Below the pieces are notes generated by a model, which worked only from the letters and a program-made list of their open reading frames with translations, did not search any database and was not told the origin of the DNA. The translations under genes and the position numbers were made by a program. Of a stretch of 64,000 bases of DNA, positions 9,180 through 19,985 are shown one piece after another. The stretch lies in assembly GCA_963682175.1 (NCBI GenBank), contig OY821775.1, forward strand, positions 15,906,501 to 15,970,500. The letters run 5' to 3'. Source of the stretch: Triglochin maritima (Eukaryota > Streptophyta > Magnoliopsida > Alismatales > Juncaginaceae). Within the stretch, counting starts at the first letter, position 1. Each line of letters begins with the position of its first letter.

Positions 9180-11603
9180 ATGGGTGAGAACGTAGTGGAC
9201 CCGCCTGTTGCGCAACCTATAACTTTGAGGGATCGGTGCTACCCAACGATGACTGCTCAGCCATCGTGCATCGTCATGCCCACCATACCGGGTCGCGACT
9301 TCGAACTTAAGGCACAATACATGAGTATGCTGCCTAAGTTCACCTCTAGGGAAGACCCATATCTCTTCCTTAGAGAATTTGAGGAAATCTGCTCTCTTAT
9401 GCAATACCAGCATATCCCTGAGGAGGCAGTGCGTCTGAAATTCGTGCCTCTAACACTGAAGGACGACGCTAAGAAATGGCTATATAGTCTAGCCGAAAGA
9501 TCTATTAGAAGTTGGGCCGAATTTGTTCAAGTGTTCCTAAAAAAATATTTCCCCAACCATAAGACTATGAAGATTAGGAATGAAATTGTTGCATTCGTTC
9601 AGTCTGAGAGCGAGCCGTTCTATTCCTATCTTGAGAGATTTAAGAGTGTCTTGACCCAATGCCCTCATCACGGAATTCCAAAGTGGCAATTATGCCAAAT
9701 TATTTATGAGGGACTGACACCCACATCTAGAGTTATGCTAGAATCTGTGAGCCAAGGGAATTTCATGTCGAAAAACGAAAATGATGCCTGGACTTTTCTT
9801 GAGGATTTAGCTGAAAATAGTATGCAATGGGACAATGCTAGAACACCCATCAACCCGAGTATTGGATCTAGAATAGCAAGTCAACCCCGACCAGGTGTCT
9901 TAGCTATAGATGCCAACATAGCGGCTGAGGCAAAACTAGCCACCCTTATGCGTAGAATGGAAAGTTTAGAGCTGCAAAACCAAACCCGACAAGCATCCCC
10001 TACCCCTTGCTCTAGATGTGGTCAGACTGGTCATTTAATGGAGGACTGTGTGAACCTGGAACATGTTAATGCCACATTTAACAATTCTAGAAATGATCCT
10101 TACGCATCAACCTATAACCCAGGTTGGCGTAATCATCCCAATTTTTCGTGGACCCAACAAGGACAACCTCCTAGACAACAACCAACCCCATATAACCAAA
10201 ATAATACATCATCTGGGGGTAATAATGGAAATCATGAGGTTAGGTTGACAAAATTAGAAAACTTAATGACAACTTTTATACAAACAACCAACCAATCATT
10301 CCAAAGGCTAGAGACACAGGTCAGCCAATTAGCACAGATAATAGGTGAAAGAGAAAAGGGCCAATTTCCAAGTCAACCTGAGGTAAACCCCAGAACTAAT
10401 AATCAATATCAATCTTATCAACCACCTTCAGGAAATAACAACCCTAGACCGGTTCAAATGGTTAATGAGGAAGGACCGTTCCAACAAATCAATGTTGTAG
10501 TATCATTACGGTCCGGAAGACAAATTGACAATAATGTGGTAAACCCTAGAATGACTAATCAATCTAGCCATCAAGCACCCACATATGACTTGACCATTGA
10601 ACCCGACGTCCAAATTGAAAAGCCCAATCCACCTACCCAACCTGAACCTGTAGCTCAACCTGAACCTGAGCGAGTCTATGTGCCTAAAGCCCCATTTCCC
10701 AATAGACTCAAAAAGAACTCTAGTGCACAAATAGAGAAAATCTTGGAAGTATTTAAGCAAGTTAAGGTAAACATTCCACTCTTAGACATGATTCAACAAA
10801 TACCTGCTTATGCTAAATTCTTAAAAGATTTGTGCACTAAGAAGAGAAAAACGAATGTACCAAAGAAGGCATTTTTAACTGCAAACATATGCTCAATTCT
10901 TTCCAACACATCTCCTATAAAATATAAGGACCCGGGGTGTCCCACAATTTCATGTTCAATAGGAGATACGTTTATCAATAAAGCCCTTCTAGACCTTGGT
11001 GCAAGCGTTAACTTGCTCCCATTTTCTGTCTACGAGCAACTCAACCTTGGTCCACTGAAACCCTCTAGGACAACCCTCCAATTCGCTGATTGTTCTGTTA
11101 AGAAACCGAGAGGTATAGTAGAGGACGTTTTGATTAAGGTTGGTGACTTCATTTATCCAGTGGATTTTGTCGTACTTGATATTGAACCTGTTGTAAATCC
11201 TAATCGACAAATCCCTGTAATTCTAGGTAGACCCTTTTTAGCCACTTCGGAAGCATTAATAAACTGTCGAAATGGGCTCATGCAATTATCTTTCGGGAAC
11301 TTAAAAGCAGAATTTAATATCTTCCATATTGATAATGAGCCAGAAATAATATGCAACCCAAGTGATGTTGTGATGAGAGCACGTATTTATCAGATTTCTG
11401 AATCAAATAAATCATCACATAAGCAAAAAGGATGTAAGAAAAAAAGGAGTAATTCATTTACCCAACCACCATCACTCGAGCAAACAAGCGAACCAATTCA
11501 AGTGAGAAGAGTGGAATCTTTTCCTCAAGTCAACATGGGGAACAATTCAACTGGATACATGCACCAACATGGTGTCATTCAATCCAGTTCTGATTATGGT
11601 TGA
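9180..11603 (+). CDS. Gag-protease polyprotein of the Ty3 element
   Basis: Supplies the capsid/nucleocapsid and an aspartic protease that would cut the polyprotein in virus-like particles in the cytoplasm. From the first ATG the product is 807 residues; the frame stays open upstream to 9084 without an ATG. In order: an N-terminal Pro-rich leader; a retrotransposon gag domain (about residues 45-200) with the helix-rich pattern LREFEEICSLMQ and DDAKKWLYSL; a CCHC zinc knuckle CSRCGQTGHLMEDC (277-290); a long Gln/Asn/Pro-rich linker; and a retropepsin-like protease with the active-site variant DLGASVNLLP from residue 605. The usual active-site triad is DTG or DSG; DLGA is a variant I associate with Athila-like plant elements. 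The frame is intact and ends without polymerase. It is probably functional when complemented. Confidence 0.85.
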   Translation: MGENVVDPPVAQPITLRDRCYPTMTAQPSCIVMPTIPGRDFELKAQYMSMLPKFTSREDPYLFLREFEEICSLMQYQHIPEEAVRLKFVPLTLKDDAKKWLYSLAERSIRSWAEFVQVFLKKYFPNHKTMKIRNEIVAFVQSESEPFYSYLERFKSVLTQCPHHGIPKWQLCQIIYEGLTPTSRVMLESVSQGNFMSKNENDAWTFLEDLAENSMQWDNARTPINPSIGSRIASQPRPGVLAIDANIAAEAKLATLMRRMESLELQNQTRQASPTPCSRCGQTGHLMEDCVNLEHVNATFNNSRNDPYASTYNPGWRNHPNFSWTQQGQPPRQQPTPYNQNNTSSGGNNGNHEVRLTKLENLMTTFIQTTNQSFQRLETQVSQLAQIIGEREKGQFPSQPEVNPRTNNQYQSYQPPSGNNNPRPVQMVNEEGPFQQINVVVSLRSGRQIDNNVVNPRMTNQSSHQAPTYDLTIEPDVQIEKPNPPTQPEPVAQPEPERVYVPKAPFPNRLKKNSSAQIEKILEVFKQVKVNIPLLDMIQQIPAYAKFLKDLCTKKRKTNVPKKAFLTANICSILSNTSPIKYKDPGCPTISCSIGDTFINKALLDLGASVNLLPFSVYEQLNLGPLKPSRTTLQFADCSVKKPRGIVEDVLIKVGDFIYPVDFVVLDIEPVVNPNRQIPVILGRPFLATSEALINCRNGLMQLSFGNLKAEFNIFHIDNEPEIICNPSDVVMRARIYQISESNKSSHKQKGCKKKRSNSFTQPPSLEQTSEPIQVRRVESFPQVNMGNNSTGYMHQHGVIQSSSDYG

Positions 11604-12718
11604 CTTTGAGCAAACTCAACCCCTCTACCGCAAGCCGACGCAGGTAATAAGTGCATTTATTGTATCTGTGCATACATTGAGGACAATGCATGATTTAGGT
11701 GTGGGGGGGTGTTTATATATGTACATATCTATCTATTTGATTTTCTGTTCTGCTTTATTTAAAAAAAAAATAATTCAATATTCTATGACATAGCTTAAGA
11801 TTGAACTGCTAAAACCCGTGTACAAATTGCATTGAGTTTTTGTTCCTTATTATATAGTTCTGCTTGTAGAAATTGTGACATAAATCTAAGTTCCAAAGAA
11901 ATAACCCATTGCCCTTTAAGACATGTATGCACTTAAATTGAATGAATCAAATCTTTGAAGTGGTTGATAAAAAGCAGAGGTTGAGGAAAATATACCGGGA
12001 AGTGTGGACTTCTAATAGCAATTAAGCCTTGAGGAAAATAAAAATAAAAATAAAGGAATAAAGTGAAGAAAACACATTTTGCAAAATGATTACAAAAGCC
12101 CAAGCCTTTGAGTCACTGGTCCGTAGGGGTATCTTGAAACCCAGTAACTTGAGTCTACCACCTTGGGATTATCGACCAAACTCGCTACACGAATGCAAAA
12201 GGGTAAAAGTGTCAAAAAGCAAATGTGTTGAATCACGGAAGAAAAGAAAAGAAAAAAATAATAATAATACTCAAGGCCCAAAGCTAAAAGAATGATCCAT
12301 GCCATGGTTGATCCGAATGATACTTCACCACCAAAGGAGGCGTGCAAAATAATTCAAGTGATAAACATGTGTAGAAGGGTTAGTGGTGTGAATGTTGGAG
12401 GAACAAAGACCAAGTCATATTTTTAATGAGTTAGATTTATATAATGAGCATGCAAGAATTCTCAGTGAGATGTATAAGGTTGAGGTATGGATATTGAGAA
12501 CTATTAATGAAATGTTGATTCAGGATTTTGTGGGTATATCCGCTGAAAACCCTCAGGAGACAACACTCCTCCCCCTTGGCAACAAGGAGGTTTAACGGCT
12601 TGTTGCACATGCTAAGTGCAACCGTGATTCCTACGAAAGTGAGTTAGGATTTCCCTGTTTTCATTTTTCTTATATTCTGTTTTGCTAGGGACTAGCAAAA
12701 TCTAGGTGTGGGGGTATT
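11604..12718 (+). other. Ty3 3' non-coding region with conserved domain
   Basis: No coding potential. Two polypurine-like tracts are present, an internal aggtgtggggggg (11697-11709) and the terminal aggtgtgggggtatt (12704-12718). A block at about 12525-12650 recurs three more times in the window on the minus strand and contains a hairpin. The region replaces the expected pol gene. Confidence 0.75.
12602..12622 (+). other. Conserved hairpin, copy 1
   Basis: gttgcac-atgctaa-gtgcaac: a 7-bp stem with a 7-nt loop, inside a block that recurs at 54904-54924, 56540-56560 and 58469-58489 on the other strand. Flanking aacgg and ccgt can extend the stem across a small bulge. Confidence 0.75.
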
Positions 12719-13920
12719 TGATGCATTGCATACATTGCATCATATGTCTTTCATTTAGATTACGTTTACATCAATAAATGCTACTAAGGTATGTGTTTAG
12801 TCTTATTTACAGAATACAGGGACCTGAATGCAATTTACCCACATTCCGAGCATAAACGCGTACAAAAGACTCGTTTCTATCATAAAGACCAAGTTCAAGT
12901 TTATCGGGTTTCAAATGGAAATGTATCCAAGCATAAAAACATTCAAGACCTAATTACGAAAAGAACAAGGACTTAAACACAAAAGTAGCCGGGGACTTAA
13001 TTGCAAAAAAGTCAAGGACCTAATTGCAAATAACGAGTAGCTTTTATTATTATGGAGAAAATATAAAGAAAAATCAATGTGGATCTCCAAATATATGAAG
13101 AAATTAATTCGGATCTCCAAAGATATGCAAGAATCAATCCAGACGCGCAAATGACATTGAAATCATACCATATACACACAGGAAAAATCCGGGTCGATTC
13201 TGAGCCAAAAAGGTGGCGATTCCGCCGCACCTCAAGAGCAAATTGCGGCGAATCCGCCGCACCAAATTAGATTCATGCTCTAAAAATTTTACCGGTTGCG
13301 TGTTGACGCGTGTACTTTCTTATTTCATGCTTAGGTCCCTTGTATCGGCTATAAATAGCCCCGAGAACGATGTTGTGAGGAGTTCTTCCTTTTGTTCCAT
13401 AATTTAGCAATAAAATTCTGTTTCTTTTATTTTATGTTTTTAATTTTCTTTTCTTAGTTTCTCTAGGACCCCTTCTCCCTCCCTCCATCTATGAGTTTCT
13501 AACTCTTTCCAAAGGGTGGAGGTGACGGATTTAGGGTGATGAGAAGAGAAAATGTTATTATTTTAATTTCGTATTAGTATGTTTTGATTACTTGAGTTTA
13601 TGTTAAATCATTTATCATGTAATGCTTTATAACTAATATGATTTATTATAAGTTTCAGAATTCTCTAATCAAAACCCGATATCTAAACCTCCACCCAACG
13701 GAATTCACCATCTTTGTTCTTGTTTTAGTTTTATTTGTTCATGTTTCTTGCTTTAGATAATTAAAACCCAAAAATCTCAAAACCAACCAATTTAATTGTT
13801 CTCTCTCTCTCTAATCGAAAATCAAAAAAATAACAATATCTCTCCCTCCTTGTGTTCGACCCGTATTTGCCACGTCTTCATTGACACCGTGCACTTGCGG
13901 TATAAATAAAATTCTCATCA
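12719..13920 (+). repeat. Ty3 element 3' LTR
   Basis: Same 1202-bp length as the 5' LTR and nearly identical to it; I counted about five substitutions. Followed by the TSD acaac. Confidence 0.95.
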
Positions 13921-13925
13921 ACAAC

Positions 13926-14150
13926 CCCCACCGCCAGGTCACTGGAGGTTGTTAAATAGCCATCGTCGTGAAGAAGTGCCCAAAAGATTGCCCTTGTTTC
14001 CCTACTAGTAGCTCCATCCTTTGGGCTCATGAGTTTTATCAGAAGCAAACCAACCATGGCCTTCTCCAAGAGTAGCAGCAACAACAATTGTAAGATGATG
14101 ATGAAAATGTGATATGGTTGATTGTTGATTGATGTGTACAGTAAGGACAA
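13926..14150 (-). pseudogene. Unrecognised open frame split by the Ty3 element
   Basis: The minus-strand frame here enters the Ty3 3' LTR. When the element and one TSD copy are left out, the frame continues across the junction into 6544-6467, where it meets a TAG. The combined frame is roughly 100 codons, Leu-rich at its start and with no domain I know. There is no ATG at its beginning; the first Met is at MVGLLLIK. It might be the last exon of a host gene, or an accident. The right side is bounded by the Harbinger TSD at 14158. Confidence 0.25.
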
Positions 14151-14561
14151 ACAACACTTAGAGCATCATTAACAGCGCCCAGGCAGATTCCGGGCGTCTT
14201 GGTTTCTCTCTCAACCACGTCAACTTCTCTCTCCGTCACGTCAGCACAAACCAACCCCCCTACAAAATCCTTAACCATTACTCAATCCACCCAGTCACGC
14301 TACAGTATTTGTTGTCACGTCATTATTTTTATTCTTCTCTCTAAAACTCTTTCAACAATCAACAAAATCTTTTAATAATCATTGTCGTAATTATTTAATA
14401 TCAACAATTCATTCGTTTTTAATTAACATTTAATTAACAAATACGAAAATATTATTAAAAATTAGGAAACCGCATTACATAGTACATTAACTGGAAATTT
14501 AAAAACTAAAACGAAAAATACATCATTAAATGCTAAACTAAAATACGAAACCTAAAATACA

Positions 14562-15848
14562 TCAAGTCGCATTTCCTCCAAATCGTTGCCATATATTGTC
14601 GATCAAATCGGCTTGAAGGTTCAAATGTGTGGTGCGATCACGCAATTGATCTCTCCTTCTCAAGTACCTAGTAATATCCACTACACGGTTAGTGGAATAC
14701 CGAAGCGGCTCGTTCACGGAATTTCCAGGTTGGTCGTCAACAAATTCGTTCCGAAATAACTGAAGAAATCGCGTTCATCCTCCACTATCATATTATGCAT
14801 TACAATGCAAGCTGTCATTATTTTGTTAAGCACAACCTTCATGCAAGAGATGGCTTCTTCACTATCGCGAACCGCGCTTGCAAGACTCCAAATGCACGTT
14901 CTACATCTTTGCGTGTTGCTTCTTGTCGTTCAGCAAATAAGCTCTCCTTCGGTGTTTGTGGATGAACGATAGACGGAATGAATGCTGCCTATTTTGGATA
15001 AATACCATCAGTAAGATAATATCCCATATTATATCGAGAACCGTTTACCTCAAAAGTCACAGGTGGAGCTCGTCCTTCCATTACGTCGTCAAAAACCGGA
15101 GATTGTTGTAGGACATTTAAGTCATTGCATGAACCTGGTGTGCCAAAAAACGTGTGTCATATCCACAAGTCAGCTGACGCCACTGCCTTAAGGACAAGAG
15201 TGGCATTACCACTACGCCCTTGATATTGGCCCCTCCAAGAAACCAGACAATTTTTTCACACCCAGTGCATGCAATCGATACTTCCCATCATGCCTGGGAA
15301 CCCACGCTGCTCACCAATGTGAAGTAGTCGTGCTAAATCACTTGCATTAGGTCTTCGGAGGTACTCACTGCCGAAGTTGTTAAATACACCGTCGTAGAAT
15401 TTTCAAGGGCATTTCTTGTCGTGGATTCACTTATCCTTAAGTATTCGTCCACCTCATCAGCCGCAACACCGTTCGCTAGCATACGGATCGCCGTGGTACA
15501 TTTTTGCAGGCCAGAGATGCTCAGCCTACCGGTGGCGTCTGGTGTACGTTGGAAGAAGACATCAGACGCCACAATGGCACTCATAATGCAAAGAAAGACA
15601 TGTTTTCCCAACCTAAATCTTCTCCTGAAAATGTTGTCAGCATAAACAGGGTCGTTAGAAAAAAAATCGGCAATCAAACGGTTGTAACCAATCTCCCTAT
15701 CTCTATCCGGGTTCAAAGTTCGCCTCCTACGCCTCTGAGGACGTCGGTCCACCACTTCGGAGACATACTCCGTTAAGCAGTTCAACACTTGGTCGTAAGT
15801 TTCGTCATTGGATGTTGGAGATGATGAAGACTTCGAACTGGAAGACAT
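14562..15848 (-). pseudogene. Harbinger transposase, left copy
   Basis: Would encode the DDE nuclease (HARBI1/DDE_Tnp_4 family) that cuts and inserts the element. The N-terminal 171 codons (15333-15848) are open, starting MSSSSKSSSS, then a frameshift and stops follow. Downstream segments on this strand still match the right copy, including the stretch around GSIDCMHW (first catalytic Asp) and a C-terminus ending NAT. A TGA replaces the expected Trp after WI in the core. Start codons of this gene and of ORF1 (15877) are only 28 bp apart, head to head. Confidence 0.8.
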
Positions 15849-15876
15849 ATCAGATGAAGATATTGTTCGTAGATGA

Positions 15877-16436
15877 ATGAGTGAGAACCAAAATATTCCA
15901 CACCCAGGATTCCACCCGTCATACCAAAGCCAATTTACCCCACAACCAGGATTCCACCCGTCATACCCAAACCAATTTTTCCCACAACAAGGGTTCTACC
16001 CAGACCATCAATACCAACAATTCCCGTACAATCCATACCAACCGCCAACTCAGGAAGAAGACAAGCCCAATTCCCAATGGGTATGTATACTCGCCTCCTA
16101 ATTGGCAAAAGTAGTGCAAATGTAAGCCGCATGACACCTAATGTGAATGACAAATCTATGAACGAACACATTGTACCAACGAGGACAATGTCATCTATGA
16201 TGCGCACACCATCTATGAACGAACACACAACACTAAATTTCAATACATTCATGTGTGGCTTATGTTATGTAGGTACCCTAAATGGGAGTCAGTTGCGTTT
16301 GGACTTCCCACCGGAGACGTCACTGTAGAATGTCCGGGGAGTTTCAGCAGCTCGAAAAGAAAAAGCACCGACGACGATGGGAGTCAAGCAACATCGTCAA
16401 CAGTTGAAATGGTGTTTGAACCATGTCATCTATGAT
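15877..16436 (+). pseudogene. Harbinger ORF1 (Myb/SANT-like partner), left copy
   Basis: The ORF1 partner of PIF/Harbinger elements is a DNA-binding protein that helps transposase reach the ends. The start MSENQNIPHPGFHPSYQSQF is rich in Pro, Tyr and Gln with a repeated PGFHPSYP-type unit. Compared with the right copy it has lost a middle section near 16150 and most of the C-terminus, and frames change between 16101 and 16253. The 16253-16435 frame keeps the segment with GSFSSSKRKS. Not functional. Confidence 0.65.
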
Positions 16437-17147
16437 CGTATTCTGGTAGTTTATCGGTAGTTTAAAATTCGTAGTTTATGTATTGTATTTCATTTCCGTA
16501 TTTGCTTTGTATTTCGTTTCCGAAGTTTATGAGTATTGTTTGACTATTTCGTATTTTGTATATGTTTTTTTAAATTTTTAAATTTACTTTTATCTAAATA
16601 AATCAAAAACAATTTAATTAATCATAAAATAATTTTTCAATTATTTTTCAAAACCTAATTAATTTAATTACAATTTAACTAATCAATACATTAACCTAAT
16701 TCTATATATAACTACTCTTTTTCTTTATAACAAAAAAACTAAACAAAAAAAATTTAACCAATGGTGGGGGCCACGTGGCCCCCTTGCGAGGGCGCCTGGG
16801 TGCTTTTCTAGGCGCCCTACCACCCGGAAAAGCACCCGAAGCGAACCGTCCCGGGCGCGCCCTCCCGTTAAAAATTTAAAAAACATATACAAAATACGAA
16901 ATAGTAGTACGATACTCATAAACTTCGGAAACGAAATACAAAGCAAATACGGAAACGAAATACAATACATAAACTACGAATTTTAAACTACCGATAAACT
17001 ACCAGAATACTGATAAACTGCGAAATTTAAACTACCACAATGCTGATAAACTACGAACCATACATTTAGTTAAGTCTAAATGAAAAAATAACCACCTATA
17101 GAAAATCCTTCTGATTTGGCCCACACCTTGAGTTCAGCAAGTGTTTC
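16437..17147. repeat. Centre of the Harbinger palindrome
   Basis: 16440-16575 and about 16872-17035 are inverted copies of AT-rich 3' flank sequence. Between them 16576-16740 is unique to the left copy, and 16760-16874 is GC-rich (gtgggggccacgtggccccc is a perfect palindrome core) and resembles the right terminus of the second Harbinger element (26115-26174). It marks the fusion point of the two copies. Confidence 0.65.
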
Positions 17148-18257
17148 TTAATCTATCTCGTCATTGTTTTCCTTCTTTACCAGAGAGAATAGGGTGCCAA
17201 GTTTCTTGTTGTTGAGTTCCCTTTGGAACTTTACCTCAGCTTCAATGCGTTTCCTCTCCACCCGTTCTTCGTAGCGCAAGTAACTTTCCTCTCTCACTTT
17301 TACGCTATATTCAATTTGTTTCCCCAATTCTAACACAACGGGGTTGAGTTGCGCTTGAAGTGGTTGTTTTCCTTTCTTTTTTTGGCTTTTTTAACACCTT
17401 CAGGATGAGGACATGGCTCGAACACCATTTCAACTGTTGATGGTGTTGCTTGACTCCCATCATCGTCGGTGTTTTTTTCTTTTCCAGCTGCTGAAACTCC
17501 CCGGACATTCTACAGCGACGTCTCCGGTGGGAAGTCCAAGCGCAACTGACTCCCATTTAGGGTACCTACATAACATAAGCCACACAGGAATGTATTGAAA
17601 TTTAGTGTTGTGTGTTCGTTCATAGATGGTGTGCGCATCATAGATGACATTGTCCTCGTTGTAACTACTTCTTTACCTCCGCATCTCCTGGTCAAAGCAA
17701 CCGACCCATTGGTTCACAGCCAGTGATGTACACCACCATCGTCCCTTAAATGACTCATCGTTACACTCTACTGAACCTGGCTCTCCTGATTCATTGAAGA
17801 TGTGCTCCACACGTCTCCAAAAGGACCTCATTTTTTGGTTTGTCCCAACCACAGCATCACCACTTACAGTCATGTAAGCCGAGACGAGTCGCTGATCCTC
17901 TTATGTGGACCACAATTTTTGCATCCTTAACGTCGCTGATTTGCGTGTTCCTTGACGACTTGTAGGTTGAATGACATTTTTGTCATTCACATCAGGTGTC
18001 ATGTGGCATACATTTGCACTACTTTCGCCACTTAGGAGGCGAGTATACATACCATTGGGAATTGGGTTTGGCCTTCTTCCTGAGTTGGCGGTTGGTATGG
18101 ATTGTGCGGGAATTGTTGGTATTGATGGTCTGGGTAGAACCCTGGTTGTGGGAAAAATTAGTTTGGGTAGGACGGGTGGAATCCTGGTTGTTGGGGTAAA
18201 TTGGCTTTGGTATGACGGGTGGAATCCTGGTTGTGGAATATTTTGGTTCTCACTCAT
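17148..18257 (-). pseudogene. Harbinger ORF1 (Myb/SANT-like), right copy
   Basis: Longer relic of the ORF1 partner. It starts MSENQNIPQPGFHPSYQSQF, then a frameshift, a Trp-containing block (KMRSFWRRVEHIFNE and SFKGRWWCTSLAVNQWV, 17673-17873) typical of the Myb/SANT trihelix fold of these proteins, and a C-terminal charged helix (EERVERKRIEAEVKFQRELN, 17148-17336). Several frameshifts and stops separate the blocks. The left copy lacks most of this. Confidence 0.7.
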
Positions 18258-18285
18258 TCATCTACGAACAATATATTCATCCGAT

Positions 18286-19581
18286 ATGTCTTCCAGTTCG
18301 AAGTCTTCATCATCTCCAACATCCAATGACGAAGCTTGCGACCAAGTGTTGAACTGCTTAACGGAGTATGTCTCCGAAGTGGTGGACCGATGTCCTCAAA
18401 GGCGTAGAAGGCAAACTTTGAACCCGGATAGAGATAGGGAGCTTGGTTACAACCGTTTGATTGCCGATTGTTTTTCTAACGACAATGTTTATCCTGACAA
18501 CATTTTTAGGAGAAGATTTAGGATGTGAAAGCATGTCTTTCTTCGCATTGTGAGTGCCATTGAGGCGTTTGATGTCTTCTTCCAACGTACACCAGACGCC
18601 ACCGGTAGGATGAACACCTCTGGCCTGCAAAAATGTACCACGGCGATCTGTATGCTAGCGTACGATGTTGCGGCTGATGAGGTGGACGAATACTTAAGGC
18701 TAAGTGAATCCACGGCAAGAAATACACTTGAAAAATTCTGCGATGGTGTATTTAACAACTTCGGCGGTGAGTACCTCCGAAGACCTAATGCAAGTGACTT
18801 AGCACGACAACTTCACGTTGGTGAGCAAGGTGGGTTCCCAGGCATGATGGGAAGTATCGATTGCATGCACTGGGTGTGGAAAAATTGTCTGATTGCTTGG
18901 AGGGGCCAATATCAAGGGCGTAGTGGTAATGCCACTCTTGTCCTCGAGGCAGTGACGTCAGCTGACGTGTGGATATGACACTCGTTTTTTGGCACACCAG
19001 GTTCATGCAATGACTTAAACGTCCTGCAACGATCTCCGATTTTTGACGACGTAATGGAAGGACGAGCTCTAACTGTGACTTTTGAGGTAAACGGTGCTCG
19101 ATATAATATGAGATTATTATCTTACTGATGGTATTTATCCAAAATAGGCAGCATTTATTCTGTCTATCGTTCATCCACAAACAACGAAGGAGAGTTTATT
19201 TGCTGAACGACAAGAAGCAACACACAAAGATGTAGAACGTGCATTTGGAGTCTTGCAAGCGCGGTTCGCGATAGTGAAGAAGTCATCTCTTGCATGAAGG
19301 TTGTGCTTAACAAAATAATGACAGCTTGCATTATAATGCATAATATGATATTGGAGGATGAACGCGATTTCTTCGGTAATTTCGGAGATTGGAACGAATT
19401 TGTTGACGACCAACCTAGAAATTCCGTGAACGAGCCGGTTCGGTATTCCACTAACCGTGTAGTGGATATTACTAGGTACTTGAGAAGGAGAGATCAATTG
19501 CGTGATCGCACCACACATTTGAACATTCAAGCCGATTTGATCGACAATATATGGCAACGATTTAGAGGAAATGCGACTTGA
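18286..19581 (+). pseudogene. Harbinger transposase, right copy
   Basis: Relic of the DDE transposase, about 430 codons. MSSSSKSSSSPTSND begins the frame; a TGA interrupts after FRRRFRM. The core follows with PGMMGSIDCMHWVW (first Asp), then TGA in place of Trp after DVWI, then FFGTPGSCNDLNVL (second Asp). A frameshift with stops lies near 19090-19290. The last block, NKIMTACIIMHNMILEDERD, carries the third acidic position, and the C-terminus ends RFRGNAT. With at least three lesions it cannot make active transposase. Confidence 0.85.
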
Positions 19582-19985
19582 TGTATTTTAAGTTTCGTAT
19601 TTTAGTTTAGCATTTAATGATGTATTTTTCGTTTTAGTTTTTAAAATTCCAGTTAATGTATTATGTAATGCGGTTTCGTAATTTTTAATAATATTTTCGT
19701 ATTTGTTAATTAAATGTTAATTAAAAACGAATGAATTGTTGATATTAAATAATTATGATAATGATTATTAAAAGATTTTGTTGATTGTTGAAAGAGTTTT
19801 AGAGAGAAGAATAAAAATAATGACGTGACAACTAATACTGTAGCGTGACTAGGTGGATTGGGTAATGGTTAAGGATTTTGTAGGGGAGTTGGTTTGTGCT
19901 GACGTGGCGGATAGAGAAGCTGACGTGGATGAGAGAGAAATCAGGGTGCCTGAAAACTACCTGGGCGCTGTTAACGATGCTTTTA

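Larger units (their letters stand above)
6545..13920 (+). mobile_element. Full-length non-autonomous Ty3 element with gag-protease only
   Basis: The element has two 1202-bp LTRs (6545-7746, 12719-13920) starting tgatgcattg and ending ctcatca. The perfect 5-bp TSD acaac lies at 6540-6544 and 13921-13925. The primer-binding site tggcgccgttgccgggga (7753-7770) is the type used by plant Athila/Tat-group Ty3 elements, and a polypurine tract aggtgtggggg (12704) abuts the 3' LTR. The only long frame is gag-protease. About 1.1 kb after it is non-coding, and no reverse transcriptase, RNase H or integrase is present. By eye the LTRs differ at about five positions, so insertion is recent. It must borrow polymerase and integrase from another element. 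Confidence 0.95.
14161..19982. mobile_element. PIF/Harbinger inverted dimer
   Basis: Outer ends gagcatcattaacagcgccc and (reverse complement) aagcatcgttaacagcgccc form TIRs, flanked by a 3-bp TSD tta (14158-14160, 19983-19985), the hallmark of PIF/Harbinger. Inside, two copies of one element are arranged tail-head-head-tail: transposase (-), ORF1 (+), centre, ORF1 (-), transposase (+). The left inner end (gcgcgccctcccgttaa, about 16858-16874) looks like the opposite Harbinger terminus lacking its last bases, fused to the interior of the right copy. The arms differ by point changes and deletions, so the duplication is not recent or joins two related copies. Confidence 0.85.
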
